Source of the DNA: Crotalaria pallida
Taxonomy: Eukaryota; Streptophyta; Magnoliopsida; Fabales; Fabaceae
Assembly (NCBI GenBank): GCA_037953625.1
Contig: CM075656.1
Coordinates: forward strand, 79,069,001 to 79,133,000
DNA length: 64,000 nt
Direction: 5' to 3'
Shown here: positions 44,845 through 56,882 of the stretch, piece after piece
How the letters are laid out: the number at the start of each line of letters is the position of its first letter
Position numbering within the stretch: the first letter of the stretch is position 1
Notes under the pieces: generated by a model
Told to the model about the DNA's origin: nothing
The model's database searches: none
Seen by the model: only the letters and a program-made list of their open reading frames with translations
Translations under genes and position numbers: made by a program

Positions 44845-47640
44845 GAGAAATATTGGGCCAGACGGGTTGGGCTTAAGGGTGATGGGTTATAGCCCACTTG
44901 GCATAAAATAGAGTTTAAATTTTGAATTTTTCGCCCCTATTTTTTTCGTAATAAAATTCAAAATACTTTTAGTGTTAAATAATTTTGGATTTTGAGGCAT
45001 CGAAAACTTTAAAAATACACTTCGGATACAACCCCATCGTAAATATATTCTAACTCATCAATACCAAAAGTGTAAATTTTTTACGCTTACGATAAATAAG
45101 TATCAAAAATATAAAAATGTCGTATTAATTTTCGAAGTTCAAGTGTCGGAAGTACCATTTGTGCTATTGTTTGAGTTTCAGTCAGAAACTTAGCATTATC
45201 TAATTATATATATATATATATATATAAAATAGCACCAAAGAAAATGAATTGGAATGTCCTTTTATTAATGCTGACACGCATAGTGATGGTTGGGACTTGG
45301 AAGTCCTTTGCTCAACGATTCAAAGTTAATAACCACAAAAAGGGAGAATTTGTGATATCTAACCTAAGTAAGAGTGATGATGTTCCTAATTGTAGTGTTC
45401 TTATTAATTTGGTTGTCTTAAAGGTTTTGAATCCACCCAAAAAAAAAAAAAAAAACTAGAGGTGACTTCTTATTAATTTGATACTTTTGATGATGTTTTC
45501 ATATATAGATGAAAACTGAAACAAAAGCACACTGGAATAATGTTTTTTTTTCTTTTTTCGATACATATTTGTTGAAAGTGTTAAAAATTTACATTTTTAC
45601 ATTGGTGAATTTGAATATATTTTTGACAAGGGTATGTTAGAAGTGTATTTTTTGAAGTTTTCGACAATACTAAATTAAAAACTATTTAATATTGAGGATA
45701 TTTTTAACTTTTTCTTTAAAAAATGAGGGTAAAAAATTCAATAGTTGTCGTTTACACACCTCAAGTAATTAAATCTAAAAATAGGACTATTAGTTGGCGA
45801 AATCACGATTTATGCAAATTTATTCTAAAACCTTCAACATTTATAGATGAAGTCAACCAAGAAAGCTCACTGTTTTCCGAAAAAGATAAAACCATGAACT
45901 CAAGTATTATATTAGTTACATATCATTGTGAATAGGTCTATAACAATATGACCCTTTACATGTACTTTAGATAACCAGCAAACCTTTTTTTTTTTTTAGT
46001 TTGAATCAAAATATTATTCATACAACATTGTTTCTCAACATTTTCAAGAAAATTTCTATAAATAAAATTTTTATTAATGTTAAATGGGTTGGTTAACAAT
46101 TTTGGATTATTTTGTACTTCGAAATGCAATGATTAGGAATGGCGTAAATAAGTTTTTCGTCAATATAATATGTGATCATTTTGGCATATACGGATATACC
46201 AGTGTTGTGATTAAGTAATAAAAAAAAATAAAAAAGTGAAAAAAATGGAGGGGCACCATTCAAAAGAACATAAACTTAAAAAAAAAGTAAAAAAAAAAAA
46301 AAGGGTTATATAACAAAGGAACAAGAAAGTAAGACTAATTAAAACTAAAATCGATACTCAAAATAAAGGCACATCAAATTCTTAGCTTCCCATGCGTATT
46401 TGCTTGTCAATTTTTTTGAATGCAGCAGGATAACTTCTATTTGACGAGGAGATTTGAAAGAGTGGTTTGCTTTCACTGCCCTTATCCATACCAATGATAC
46501 CATAGATCTGAAAGAGTGGTTTGCTTCCCTGCTCATTTTCACTTAATTTAATTTTGTCACTCCTTGAATTTTATTTTATTTTTTTTACGCACCTAGCTAG
46601 CAGTACTAAAGTATTAGAAGTATAAAGAAGAGTTACTGTACTAACACTTCTTGAAAGAATTCTTTTATCATAAAATAATCTCTCTCTTTTTTTTTTAAGG
46701 GATAAAATAACCTCTTTATTTCTTAGAAACACTTTAAACCAATAAATAGTGATATTTAGAATATCTCATCGGTTCCGAATATTACCTTTCCGAATATTTA
46801 TTTTTGTTGCTAATAATATAAGAGTTAGTCATTGGTTGCAATAATTATTAATTACTCGCTAGCTAATTTCACAAGTGTGTAATTGTCTTGTTCTACACTC
46901 TGTAAGCAAGCTCCTCACTAGCAGCAAAAGCTAATGAAAAGGTTAAAAGAATACAAACCAATTATAGAGAAAGAATGAGGAAAAGAAAATCCATATAGCT
47001 AGCGAGTATGACTCGCCCATTGAAAATTTTTCTCCACTCAAAACTTGAAGCCAGATTCTTGCTTAAGATAAAACATGCATTTACCGATTGAATCAACCAC
47101 TTATTGGTAATTTGCAGGTGATTCTATTTTTTATGCATATAAAACAAATAAATGTATATCTAGATGTCAATTCTAAATATACATATAAAATCATTCATAA
47201 AAGATTAAAGGTTCAATTTGGTCATTGAAATTTTTTGTATGGTCAATTTATAGTCCTTGAAGAAAATATAGTTCTCGAATAAATCTTGAAAATTTTGTTT
47301 GAGTCAATTTGGACCATGAAAAAATAAAGTAACCATAATATTGTTGTAGTTTTTTTTTCCAATTCATGAGACAACTTTGTCCCTTAAAATTTTTTCATGG
47401 TACAATTTAATCCCCATAAAAAGTTAGAGGTGACAATTCAACCTAGTCGATCAATTTCGGGTGGGCTAATTTCAAGTTTATATCATGATTGGGCCGGTCA
47501 AAAAAATCCGATTGTAATCCGGGGCAAAAAATCATGTACGTATACCTGATAGCAGACCTCTTTTTATATTGGATAAAATCAGGTTTTTATGTGATGTGAG
47601 AGGATCAATTTGCAACCCAACATGTCTAGGTCTTATTATT
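44845..47640. other. Intergenic DNA between LST8 and WAT1 genes, left part
   Basis: No gene is recognised. A (TA)n run lies at 45207-45226. Two copies of GAAAGAGTGGTTTGCTT lie about 55 bp apart (46456 and 46510). About 47210-47420 carries degenerate Mutator-like phrases (CAATTTGGTCATTGAA, TTTGTCCCTTAAAATTTT). Confidence 0.4.
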
Positions 47641-47642
47641 AA

Positions 47643-48409
47643 GGAAATTGCTTTTTGACCCCCATTTTAGACTTTTTGGCCCCCATTTCAATTTTTCGTG
47701 GACGAAAATGACCCTGCTGAAATTAACACTTCTGGTTACGTGAAACCGGAAAATATTTTCCGGTAATATTCAACCGAAAAACTTTCGGTAATACAAAACC
47801 GGAAAACAATTCCGGTAATGAAGAGACGGAAATCTTCTGGTAACACAGAACCTTCAGTTTTGTTTTATTGCTTGGTGAAATTGAATATCTTTCTTTCTAT
47901 TGACCATACAAAACAGCATGTGAGTTGTGACTGAACATAAAACAATAAATTTGAAAACTGAAGCTTCTTGCCTGAAGGAGTTCCATTGCTTAGTGAAATC
48001 GAATATCTTTCTTTCTATAGATCATACAACCTACAAAACTGGATGTGACTGAACATAAAACAATAAATTTGAAAACTGAAGCTTCTTGCCTGAAGGAGTT
48101 CCAGCAGAACAACAAGGGTTGTCCTTATCGAAATGGGCTATGGACTTCACCAGAAAGGCTTTGCTTCCAGTTGCAGTGACATAATACAAAACACTTCCGG
48201 TAATAAAGAGTCGGAAAGGAGGTTTCGGTTGTGTTGTACCGGAAATCTTCCGGTTCAGGAAAACCAGGATTTTTTCCGGTTCACCAAAACCGGAATGACT
48301 TTTCCGGTTTCATAGAACCGGAATTATTAACACTGTTAAGGGTATTTTGGTCCATGAAAAATTGAAATGGGGCCAAAAAGTCAATCTTGGGGGCCAAAAA
48401 GCAATTTCC
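47643..48409. mobile_element. Mutator-type element, 767 bp, with CCGGAA repeats and internal duplication
   Basis: The ends are GGAAATTGCTTTTTGACCCC and GGGGCCAAAAAGCAATTTCC, with inverted homology over about 60 bp. Identical 9-bp flanks TATTATTAA lie at 47634-47642 and 48410-48418. Both subterminal regions carry many TTCCGGT/ACCGGAA motifs, often as small hairpins. In the middle, about 47870-48105, a segment of roughly 120 bp is tandemly duplicated (GAAATTGAATATCTTTCTTT ... GCTTCTTGCCTGAAGGAGTT in both copies). No transposase is encoded. Confidence 0.85.
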
Positions 48410-48419
48410 TATTATTAAA

Positions 48420-49089
48420 GCGGTTCAAAAATATCTCATATCTATTCGGGACAGTTTTAAGAGTCTAAGGCCCCTATTTATTGGATGGGCTTGGACTAGT
48501 TCATTCGGACCCAACCCTTATGTAAAATCATAATTTTTAAGGAGAACTAGTCCTTGGCCCGCTCTTTTTAGTCTTCAGCCCCCATTTTTTTTAATGGGGT
48601 TCAATCAGAATGTTTTTCGACATCCCCGAGTCGAAAAAATGCATTTTTCGATTTTAAAAATGGATTTTTCAATAAGAGGGTATTTAGAAAAATACATTTA
48701 ATACTATTATTCATTTTAACTAACTGACTTAATTCATGTGCAAAGCTACCTCAAAGCTTATGTTAAGGACGCGAAGGGAGCAATATATATTACTCCATTC
48801 AGCTCAAATATTAAGAAAATTGATTAATTTGCTAGTGATATGGAAAATGTAAAAATTTGATATATTTTTTTTAAAAAAATTACTTTTATAATCATTATTG
48901 AAATTCTAAAAAATATGAATGAAAAATTAATTAAACATCATTAAAAATTGAAATAAAATTTTATAAACAAATAGAAATAGAAATAAAATTTTAACAATGG
49001 TTCTGAAGATAGTAACTTTGTTTGATGACACCTGAGGTTGTAATGTCTTATATGTCTCAAACACGAACAAGAATAAATGCGGTTAGGTG
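48420..49089. other. 3' flank of the WAT1-related gene
   Basis: AT-rich DNA with no recognised gene. A Stowaway-like end (TTACTCCATTCAGCTC) occurs near 48790 without a partner. The proximal part (about 49000-49089) is presumably 3' untranslated sequence. Confidence 0.35.
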
Positions 49090-52000
49090 TCACTGAGACC
49101 GTGAATCACAAGATATTACAATGTGTTGTTGTGTTTGAGACTCTTGTTCCTTGATTTCAACAGCATCCTGGGTTAGCTTGGTCACACGATTTTGCTTCTC
49201 CTTGCTCTTACCCCATAGAAGTATGTATAACCCCACCATTACCAAGATGGACCCCACCACACTAGACAAGAATTTCCAAAAAAAAATAAAAAATCAGATT
49301 AGCTTTTATTCCTTCTCAACTTCTACATTTTCTACGTGTTTTTCCTGATGTGTCTATAAGCATATATTCCTTCCGTTCCTATTTATCTGTCATATTTCAA
49401 ACAAAACACGTCCATTAAGAAATTCAATCATTACTCAAATTTCCAATACATTAATTATGTTTTTTCCTACTATATCCTTTCTCTCTCTATAATCATTAAT
49501 TTTTCTCCACTACTTACATAAACCAAGACATATTAAATAGGGGCAAACATGGAAAATAACATTTATTACACTCTTGAAATCCTCAATATGACAGATAAAA
49601 AGAAACAAAAAATCTTTTCAAAAAACGACAGATAAAAAGAAACTAAGGAAGTACTATTAAAAGATTCAAAATTATTCCAAAAGTTATTTATATTTCGGTA
49701 TGCATGAAAGATATCTTTTAGCCGGCCATCAATATTTGAAAATTAATCTTTTTGTGAAAAATTATAAAAGTAAATTTTGTCTCTATTAACAACTTGTATG
49801 TTTTCATACACATAATAAAGATTGAATTACTAACATTATACTTAAAAGTAATTTATTTATTATTTCGACAAGTGATATATTAAGTTGAAAAATACAATAT
49901 TCAATTTTCTTTCATAATTAAATTAAAATTTTCATTAGGTTTAAATAAGGTTTTGATCCTGGTAAATGTAGTTGATTTTGTGATTAGTCCAAACAAAAAA
50001 TTTCAGCATATTTAGTTTATGTAAATTTACAACCACTATGCATGACATGATTGACGATACTCTACATCAGCATTCTCACATATTAGAGCATCCACATCGG
50101 ATGTCCCTAAAATTTTTAGGGACCGTCTCTAATTTGAGACACCGATGTGGAGCATGTGCCTTTCATCTCTAATTAGAAATTGTCCCAATTTAGAGACACT
50201 GAAAAAGTGCAGAGCGGAAGAGGTGGAGGAGAGAGAAATTGAATAAAAAATGCTAAAAAGGAGGGAGAGGCAACGGTCATCAACAACAACAATTCATCTT
50301 CATCATCATTCATCAACAACAAAAATTCATCAACAACAATTTTAGCAACATCATCAACATTAAAAAAATAAATAAAGGAAATTATAAAAATAAAAAGAAA
50401 ATAAACCAAAATAATTGAGAGTAGTGAGATAGAAAAAAAGAAAGACAATAAAAAAAACCAATCACTGGCGGTGGAGATCGGAGATCGTAGATCCATGGCG
50501 GTGGAGGGAGATCGAGCGGTTGAACAGGGAGGGATGGAGATCGACACATGTGGCGGTGGAGGGAGGGAGATCGACGCCGAAGGACTAGATCGACGCCGGA
50601 GGAAGATCGTGCATGTGGAGGAGGCTTGAGAGAAAGGAGAGAAAAAGTGTGGAGGGAGCAGCGGAGGAGGAGGAGGGAGGGCTTGCGAGAAGGGAGAGAG
50701 AGAGAGAGTGGGTGTGGAGTGGATGAAGTGTGTGTGTGTGAGCAGAGGCCGTGTGTGGAGTAGAGGGAGTGTGTTGTGTAGGTGTGTTTGTGTACGTGTG
50801 TACGTGTGTGGGTGTGTGAGTGGAGGAGTGTGTTGTGTAGTGTGTGTGTGAGTACAATGTGTAGTTTTGGTGGGAAAAGTATAGTTAGTTGATGATGGTT
50901 TTAATTTATTGTAAAATATTAAGGGTGTGGGGTAGTGTTTGAGTCCCAATTTTAAGGACAAGTGAGTTTATGGATGTGGAGAAAAATTGTGTTTGTCCGT
51001 AAAAATATAAAAAAGTGTGAAAAATAATAAAATAATGCGTGAGGTCTATTTAGGGACAAAAAACCCGTTCACGGGTGCTGATGCTCTTAGTTACCCTGTC
51101 ATCTATTGTCTATTGACATATGACAACTATGTGTATAACTTTTTTTTTATTTTTCACTTAAATTAAATTAAATATTTAAAAATTATGAAAAATAAATATA
51201 AAAAAAGATAATCATACACGTGGTTGACTCGTTCCAACAAGTGATATGCATGTTAGATGTGAAATTTCAAGATACTATTCTTTCTTGTATTACTGTTCGT
51301 AAGATCGTCACATAAAAACTAAAGATGATGAAAGGAAGTGTATTTATAAGTTGTGTAATTTTATAAGAACTAAAATATGCCAAGAAATTTTGCAAAAAAT
51401 TAATCCCAAAATTAGCCCTAATTATTGAGAGAAAAAACTTATTTAAGCTTTTTAAGTATGTGCCAATATACACCTAATAGGAAAACCATTGTTTTTATAG
51501 CGGTGGTAATTGTCAAGAACCAGTTCTATTTCAAAGCTTAGTTGAGAATGATTCTTTAGTAACTACCTAGAGAGTTAATTAGTTTAAGCACTTTAGCATA
51601 TAATATTAGTAAAAAATTAGTAGAATTATTCACCTTCCGAGATGGAGCTGCTCATGCAAGAAAGGGATATCAATCATGGCTGCAATTATCTGAACGAGAG
51701 GGCTGAATGCTGCAGTAAAGACAGGACCTCTCTTCTTCACACTCCATGACATGCCCACAAGGCACAAACCCGATCCAACTATCCCCTGTGAATTAAAAAC
51801 ACATGGCACAATAATTAATTTTGTTAACTAATAAGCCAAGTCGATCTTAAATCACAATGTTTCATTTTTTTTTATAGATTCCATCCCAAATTACGTACTT
51901 TTTCCCCTTCATTGTCATATTGCTTTTTTTTTAAAAAAAAAAAAAACTTATCTTTTCATTTTCTTTAAAATGAAACTGAATAACCCAAATGAGTAAAGAT

Positions 52001-55000
52001 AATAAGCTCTTAAATGTTGTTAGAGGAATAAACTTTTTTTTAGGGTTAATTACGGTGGTTTGTCTAAAAATCTGTTTGTCCCGGTGGTTTCAAGTCAAAC
52101 AAATTGTCCCCCCTTGGTTTACCACGTTAGCACCATTATAACAAAAAAAGAAAAACAAACCAGACCAAACCACCAAACCAAACCAGCTACTTGAAAAACT
52201 TCTATAAAACCACCAGACCAAACCAGCTACAACAAAGAGAAAAACAAACAAACAAAAAAAATATACTCCTTTAAACATAGAAAAAATATATTTATCTTAA
52301 TTCAAAATTCAAGTAAAATTATTTTTTTTAAAATTTTGTTTATTTTCATTGTCACTTTCATAAAAAAAAAATTTTATTTTATTTAATTTTTGTTTCATTC
52401 TTAATGATACTTTCCTAAAATACCTCTATTTTTTTTTTTATAAATTTGATGACATTATTATTTGAGGATCAAATTGAACCGAACAAAATTTTCAAAAAAT
52501 ATTTTAAAACTTCAATTTTGTTTATGAACCAAATTAGATCACACAAAAATTTGGAGGAATAAACTAACTTTAGTTTTTTAATAAGCAATTGTGTATATTT
52601 TTTAATGGGAAGTTAATAGTAAGATAATATGTTAAATCTTTCTAAAATATTATAAAAATAGAGGTATTTTAGGAAAATATCATTAAGAATGAAACAAAAA
52701 TTAAATAAAATAACAATTTTTTTTATGAACGTGACAATGAAAATAAACAAAATAAAAAAAAATAATTTTACTTGTATTTTAAATTAAGATAAATATATTT
52801 TTTTCTATGTTTAAAGGAGTATATTTTTCTGTTTGTTTGTTTTTCTCTTTCTTGTAGTTGGTTTTTTTTTTTGGTTTACGAGGGAAATCCCATCGTCATT
52901 GCCGCACATTGACGACTCTGATGGGCAACTCCGCCTCCAGGTCATAGCCTGCAAACTGCCCGGAGGAGAACAACCACTCCCGAAGGAGCGACAGGCTCAT
53001 ACCGTCGAGGTGGGATTCGAACCCGTATCCTTGCGGACCGAGGATAAAGTCCCGAGCCAGGTGTGCCACACCTCGTTCGTTCTTTTTGTAATTGGTTTGG
53101 TTTGGTGGTTTTATAGAAGTTTTTCAAGTAGCTGGTTTGGTTTGGTTGTTTGATCTGGTTTGTTTTTCTCTTTCTGTTAACGATGCTAACGTGATAAACC
53201 ACAGGGGGCAGTTTGTTTAACTTGAAACCACATGAGGGCAAACTAATTTTTAGACAAACCACAGGCCGGGAGGTAAACTGTAATTAATTTTTTTTATAAT
53301 ACTGCAATTATAATATTAAAATACTAAATAAAGAAACTTGGGTACAAGTAGCTGAGGTGTGCACATAGAATGCTATATATAGCAATAACTTTAAAAAAAA
53401 GGAAATTACACTATTCTCCTTTACGGTATAACTTAATTACACTTGATGTTTTTTTTCCATAGCTATACTCACATGCCTTTAAGGAAAGTGAATACTTCCT
53501 CCGTCCCTTAATATAGGGAACAATTTTGGTAGATTTTTTGTCCTTTTTTATAAGCCGTTTTGGAATATCTAGGTAATATTAAATAGTTTATTCCAAATAC
53601 ACCCCTCATAATTACATATGGATGATAGGGTAATAATTACTCCCTCCGGTCCAAAATATAAGCACCCTTTGATCAAAATTTTTTGATCCAAAATATAAGC
53701 ACATTTTCTAAAATTTTACTAAACTAACCTTATTTAATACTCCATTAACTATGTTTGTGGGAAAAAGTGTCATTTAAAAATGGGTGGGAAATAATTTTCG
53801 ATTAAAAATTTAAAAATCAAAAGGATAGATTGGTAAATATACCCTTAAAATTTACAATTCCAATACAAATAACTAACTTAACCTACTTTTCTTAAAGGGA
53901 GAGCTTTTGGTCAAAAGGTGCTTATATTTTGGACCGGAGGGAGTATAATAGAGAGATAAATGATGAATAGAGTTGTAAAATTTTAAATAGGGGTAACTTT
54001 GGAATGACAACATATTTTTTTTATAAATTTGAGATTAATAATTAATTTTCTTAATACGTGTGAATTAGATAAAAACTATTTATATTCAGGTACGGAGGGA
54101 GTATATAATTACCATTCTTTCCATTCTAGCAGAGGAGATAAGTGTAACAAAGGCTCAAATTTCAAGAGAGATGTGTATAACTATTGAAATAAAGGATGCC
54201 AATTTTAATCAAGTTAAATCTCATGAAAATTGGGTGTAATTCCCCGCACCTTTCCATAGTGAGTAAGCACCTTCCCTTAATGAAAGTCATACAATTATGC
54301 TTCTTTCCATTCTAGAAGAGAATATATAATGAAATTTTAAGAAGGATAAGATTTGAAATAAAGGGTATAAATGCCAGCTTTAATGAAGTTCAATCTAATG
54401 AAAATGTGGTGTAATACACCTCACTTTTCATTAGTGAGTAAGCACATATATAATTTAGGAAGCATATGTTAGCAGCTTAGAATTATGAAAGTGGCACCCT
54501 TTTCCATCCAATAAAGTGAATAAACCACAAACCAAACTTAAATTCTCTCTCGACTTAAAAGTTATAAGTTATGTTATGCGTATAGTACGTAGTTTATAAA
54601 AAAATGTTATGTGCATAGTATAATCTACTCCCTCGTATCCTTATTATTAGGCATAATTTTGATAATCTTTTTTTCTTTTTATATGATATTTTACATTTTT
54701 ATGCAATATTTATTTATTTTATTTGTTCTTATTAAAAACTTTGATTATTTACACTTTTTTTATTCGTTGTTTATTATATTAGAAACAATAAATATGTGAA
54801 TTTTCAATAGGATTCAAAAGACTAAAATTGTAATATTATATTTTATCTTTTTTAAAAAGATCAAAAGCATTAACAACTTTTATCCATATGTATAATTCAA
54901 TTAGAAATGCCTTATAAAAATAATTAAATCGAATATAACAAATAAATTTATTTATGTTTCTCACTTACATTTTATCTTATAGTATATATAGGTATCTCAA

Positions 55001-55029
55001 ATAATTATCTGAAAAAATATTAAGGGGCA

Positions 55030-55065
<36 letters not shown>

Positions 55066-56807
55066 TTTGCATAAAAGTTGTAAAAAAAAAAAACATAATT
55101 CTAATTTAAAACAAGCTAAGTGATGAACTTACAGAAAACAGAACAGCTATAATTTGTGTCTTTCCCTTAATAACCCATATGGATGTCAAGTTATGGTGGT
55201 TAATGGCCAAGCTAATGACAGCAGATTGAATAGCTCCAAAGAAGGTCATGATGGCTGAGCTTGAATACTGGCATGGGAACCTCTTACTTATGTTTGATTG
55301 TAAGATGAACCAAGCAGCCAAAAAGAGGGTCCCCAAAATCAAAGCTATCACACCAATGGTCCAACTTTTTGTAGAAGCTACCTTCACTGCATGACTCATA
55401 GCTACTGGAGCTGAAGATTGATAGTGGGAAGAATAACTAACCAAAGGCATTCCTTTGTAAAGTGTCAACAACAATGCACCACCTATGCACACCAATGAAC
55501 CAAGAATCTTTGCTCTCCCTCCATTGCATTTGATGTTCACAGTCTCTAACCTGTGCATACACAGTTAGCCTGCATTTAGTGATCTTGGCTTAGTGAGCTG
55601 CTTAGTGAGCTAAGAGTAAGCTTAGTTCTTAGAGCGCGGGACATGGAGTGTGAGTGTCTGAGTTCAAATCCCGACAAGTGTACTCTTTCCTCACCTCTCT
55701 CCCCTTAAAAAAAAAGAATCAAAAAACTTTGCGTATAAAAAAAAAACAAAGATCATGAGTATTGAAAAAGCTTTTCTAAAGTGAATTCGTCTTTTAAGTG
55801 AATAACAAAAATATATTTGACTATTTGTTATAGGATCATTCACCTAGTCGAGAACTCGAGATGTTTATTCAAGTTATCAAATTAAAAGTTATGCATCTTT
55901 ACCTATTATTTTAAAGACTAATTGGCTTTAAAGAAACTTTTAAAACTAAAAAAAATGGATTTGAATTCTTTGATTCATACCCAAATGGTAATGCCATTAT
56001 GAATGTAATCACGGGTACCATATTGATAAAGGCACAAGCAAAGGTTGCAGAAGTGTTTTGGATCCCAAGAAGGAACAAGTATTGTGTGACAGATGCCCTA
56101 CAAAGAAAGTATTCATTAGATGTTTCCCTACTATACAATCATGTTAAGAACAACAAAGGTAGGAGTAATAATTTGGAAGTAAATGGGAAGGAAAAATAAA
56201 AGCTAGTTAAGTGAGAAATAGAATGGCAAACAAAGACTTGGTATTTTTATATATGACTAACCCAACTATGGCACTGAAGAATAAGTAACATAGAATCCGA
56301 AATGTGATCCTTGGTCTGCCATTTCTGCAATATAATAAAAATATGGTTATAAATTTATAATATAAGATCCCTAAGGCTAGGAGAAATTTCTCAGCAGGGA
56401 TACATAGATTCATTTGAACATTCATCTTCAAGATAAAGATTAATGGCTGATTATTATTAGCTTAACATTCTTAAGGCTAAGAAGAGTATAAATTAAGGAA
56501 AATCATTCATTATTGTAAATTTGTAAATTGGGCTATCTGCATGTTAATTAACAAAATCAAAATCTTTAGAAGAATTAAAAAAAAAGAGAATACTACTAAG
56601 TCAGAGAAATGAAAATACCTACCTTTCCCAAAAGTAAGCGATAGGGGCTAAGAAAATGGTAGCAATTGACAACCGGTATGTGATAAAAACCAAATGATTC
56701 ATTCCTTCTTCAAGGACTTTCTTGAGTAGAATATTCACTATGGCAAAAGAAAAATCAACTGCTATCATTACAATAAAAGGTTTCCATTCATCACAACTAC
56801 TCTTCAT
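49090..56807 (-). CDS. WAT1-related (nodulin MtN21/EamA) membrane transporter, six exons, 368 aa
   Basis: Exons (minus) are 56807-56623, 56324-56262, 56097-55981, 55550-55133, 51785-51634 and 49261-49090. Phases are 2, 2, 2, 0, 2 and close without conflict, giving 1107 nt. The start is the first ATG of the open frame (MKSSCDEWKPFIVMIAVDFS). The protein is a run of hydrophobic helices with two EamA (drug/metabolite transporter) repeats: the first covers VNILLKKVLEEGMNHLVFIT through TQYLFLLGIQNTSATFACAF and VPVITFIMALPFG; the second covers WFILQSNISKRFP through GMSWSVKKRGPVFTAAFSPL and GSILVMVGLYILLWGKSKEK. The family's C-terminal 'GLY.LLWGK.KE' is intact, followed by a hydrophilic tail. Members move auxin, amino acids or other metabolites across plasma membrane or tonoplast; the substrate is not predictable here. 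Introns 4 and 5 (3.3 and 2.4 kb) are swollen by transposons. Confidence 0.94.
49371..49652. mobile_element. MITE in the last WAT1 intron
   Basis: The left end TTCCTTCCGTTCCTATTTAT then CTGTC is mirrored by GACAGATAAAAAGAAACTAA then GGAAGTA. The interior is AT-rich. The precise class is uncertain. Confidence 0.6.
50086..51086. mobile_element. PIF/Harbinger-like non-autonomous element in the last WAT1 intron, 1001 bp
   Basis: The ends are GAGCATCCACATCGGATGTC and CGGGTGCTGATGCTC, with 3-bp TTA duplications on both sides (50083-50085 and 51087-51089), the PIF/Harbinger pattern. The interior is strongly purine-rich on the plus strand (GGAGGGAG runs) and GTGTGT-rich. The long minus-strand ORF (50173-50961) is low-complexity (His/Thr/Pro/Ser) with no transposase motif. 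Confidence 0.7.
52262..52822. mobile_element. Palindromic MITE nested in the Mutator-like element
   Basis: ATACTCCTTTAAACATAGAA (from about 52262) is mirrored by TTCTATGTTTAAAGGAGTAT (to 52822), with further internal complementarity (AATGATACTTTCCTAAAATA versus a TATTTTAGGAAAATATCATT block). Non-coding. Confidence 0.65.
52865..53086 (-). repeat. tRNA-derived SINE in WAT1 intron 4
   Basis: On the minus strand the element starts near 53083 (CGAACGAGGTGTGGCACACC), carries a perfect B-box-like GGGTTCGAATCCC about 50 bp later and ends in A-rich sequence (plus-strand poly-T at 52862-52872). The flanks TGTAGTTGGTTT (52853-52864) and TGTAATTGGTTT (53087-53098) form a 12-bp target duplication with one mismatch, typical of L1-mobilised SINEs. 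Confidence 0.8.
53495..54101. mobile_element. Stowaway-type MITE in WAT1 intron 4, outer copy
   Basis: The left end CTTCCTCCGTCCCTTAATAT and right end CAGGTACGGAGGGAG are bordered by TA. The copy is split by a second Stowaway element at 53640-53943. Confidence 0.65.
53640..53943. mobile_element. Stowaway-type MITE nested in another, 304 bp
   Basis: The ends are CTCCCTCCGGTCCAAAATAT and ATATTTTGGACCGGAGGGAG with TA on both sides (53638-53639, 53944-53945). The left end also contains an inner repeat of CCAAAATATAAGCAC. Confidence 0.85.
54104..55132. other. Remaining intronic DNA of WAT1 intron 4
   Basis: AT-rich sequence with a direct repetition of phrases (ATTCTAGCAGAGGAGATAAG versus TTCTAGAAGAGAATATATAA; both followed by AAATAAAGG and CAATTTTAAT/AGCTTTAAT text, about 54120-54240 and 54300-54430). 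A (TTA)n microsatellite lies at 55031-55064. An unpaired Stowaway-like end lies at 54628. Confidence 0.45.
55585..55750 (+). repeat. tRNA-like SINE in WAT1 intron 3
   Basis: The stretch TTAGTGAGCTAAGAG-like (A-box region) followed by GAGTTCAAATCCCGAC (B-box) and ending in A-rich sequence (AAAAAAAAAG ... AAAAAAAAAC) has SINE architecture. No clean target duplication was identified. Confidence 0.5.
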
Positions 56808-56882
56808 TTCAGCAATGCAATTCAATAGATTTCTTCTACACCTCTCTGTATAGGGGCAGAGTGATGAGGCCACAGCCACCAC

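Larger units (their letters stand above)
52045..53285. mobile_element. Mutator-like element in WAT1 intron 4 carrying nested insertions
   Basis: The left arm begins near TTAATTACGGTGGTTTGTCT and the right arm ends near AGACAAACCACAGGCCGGGA. Matching inner blocks (CAAACCAGACCAAACCACCA on the left, TTTGGTTTGGTGGTTTTATA on the right) make a long inverted repeat. The centre holds a separate palindrome (about 52262-52822), and a SINE lies in the right arm. Confidence 0.65.

Noticed and set aside
45244..45459. 71-codon plus-strand ORF ending in poly-Lys
   Set aside because: The Lys run is a poly-A stretch and the frame has no recognisable motif.
50173..50961. 262-codon minus-strand ORF
   Set aside because: It lies wholly inside the PIF/Harbinger-like element and is His/Thr/Pro/Ser low-complexity sequence from a GT-rich and purine-rich tract; no domain is visible.
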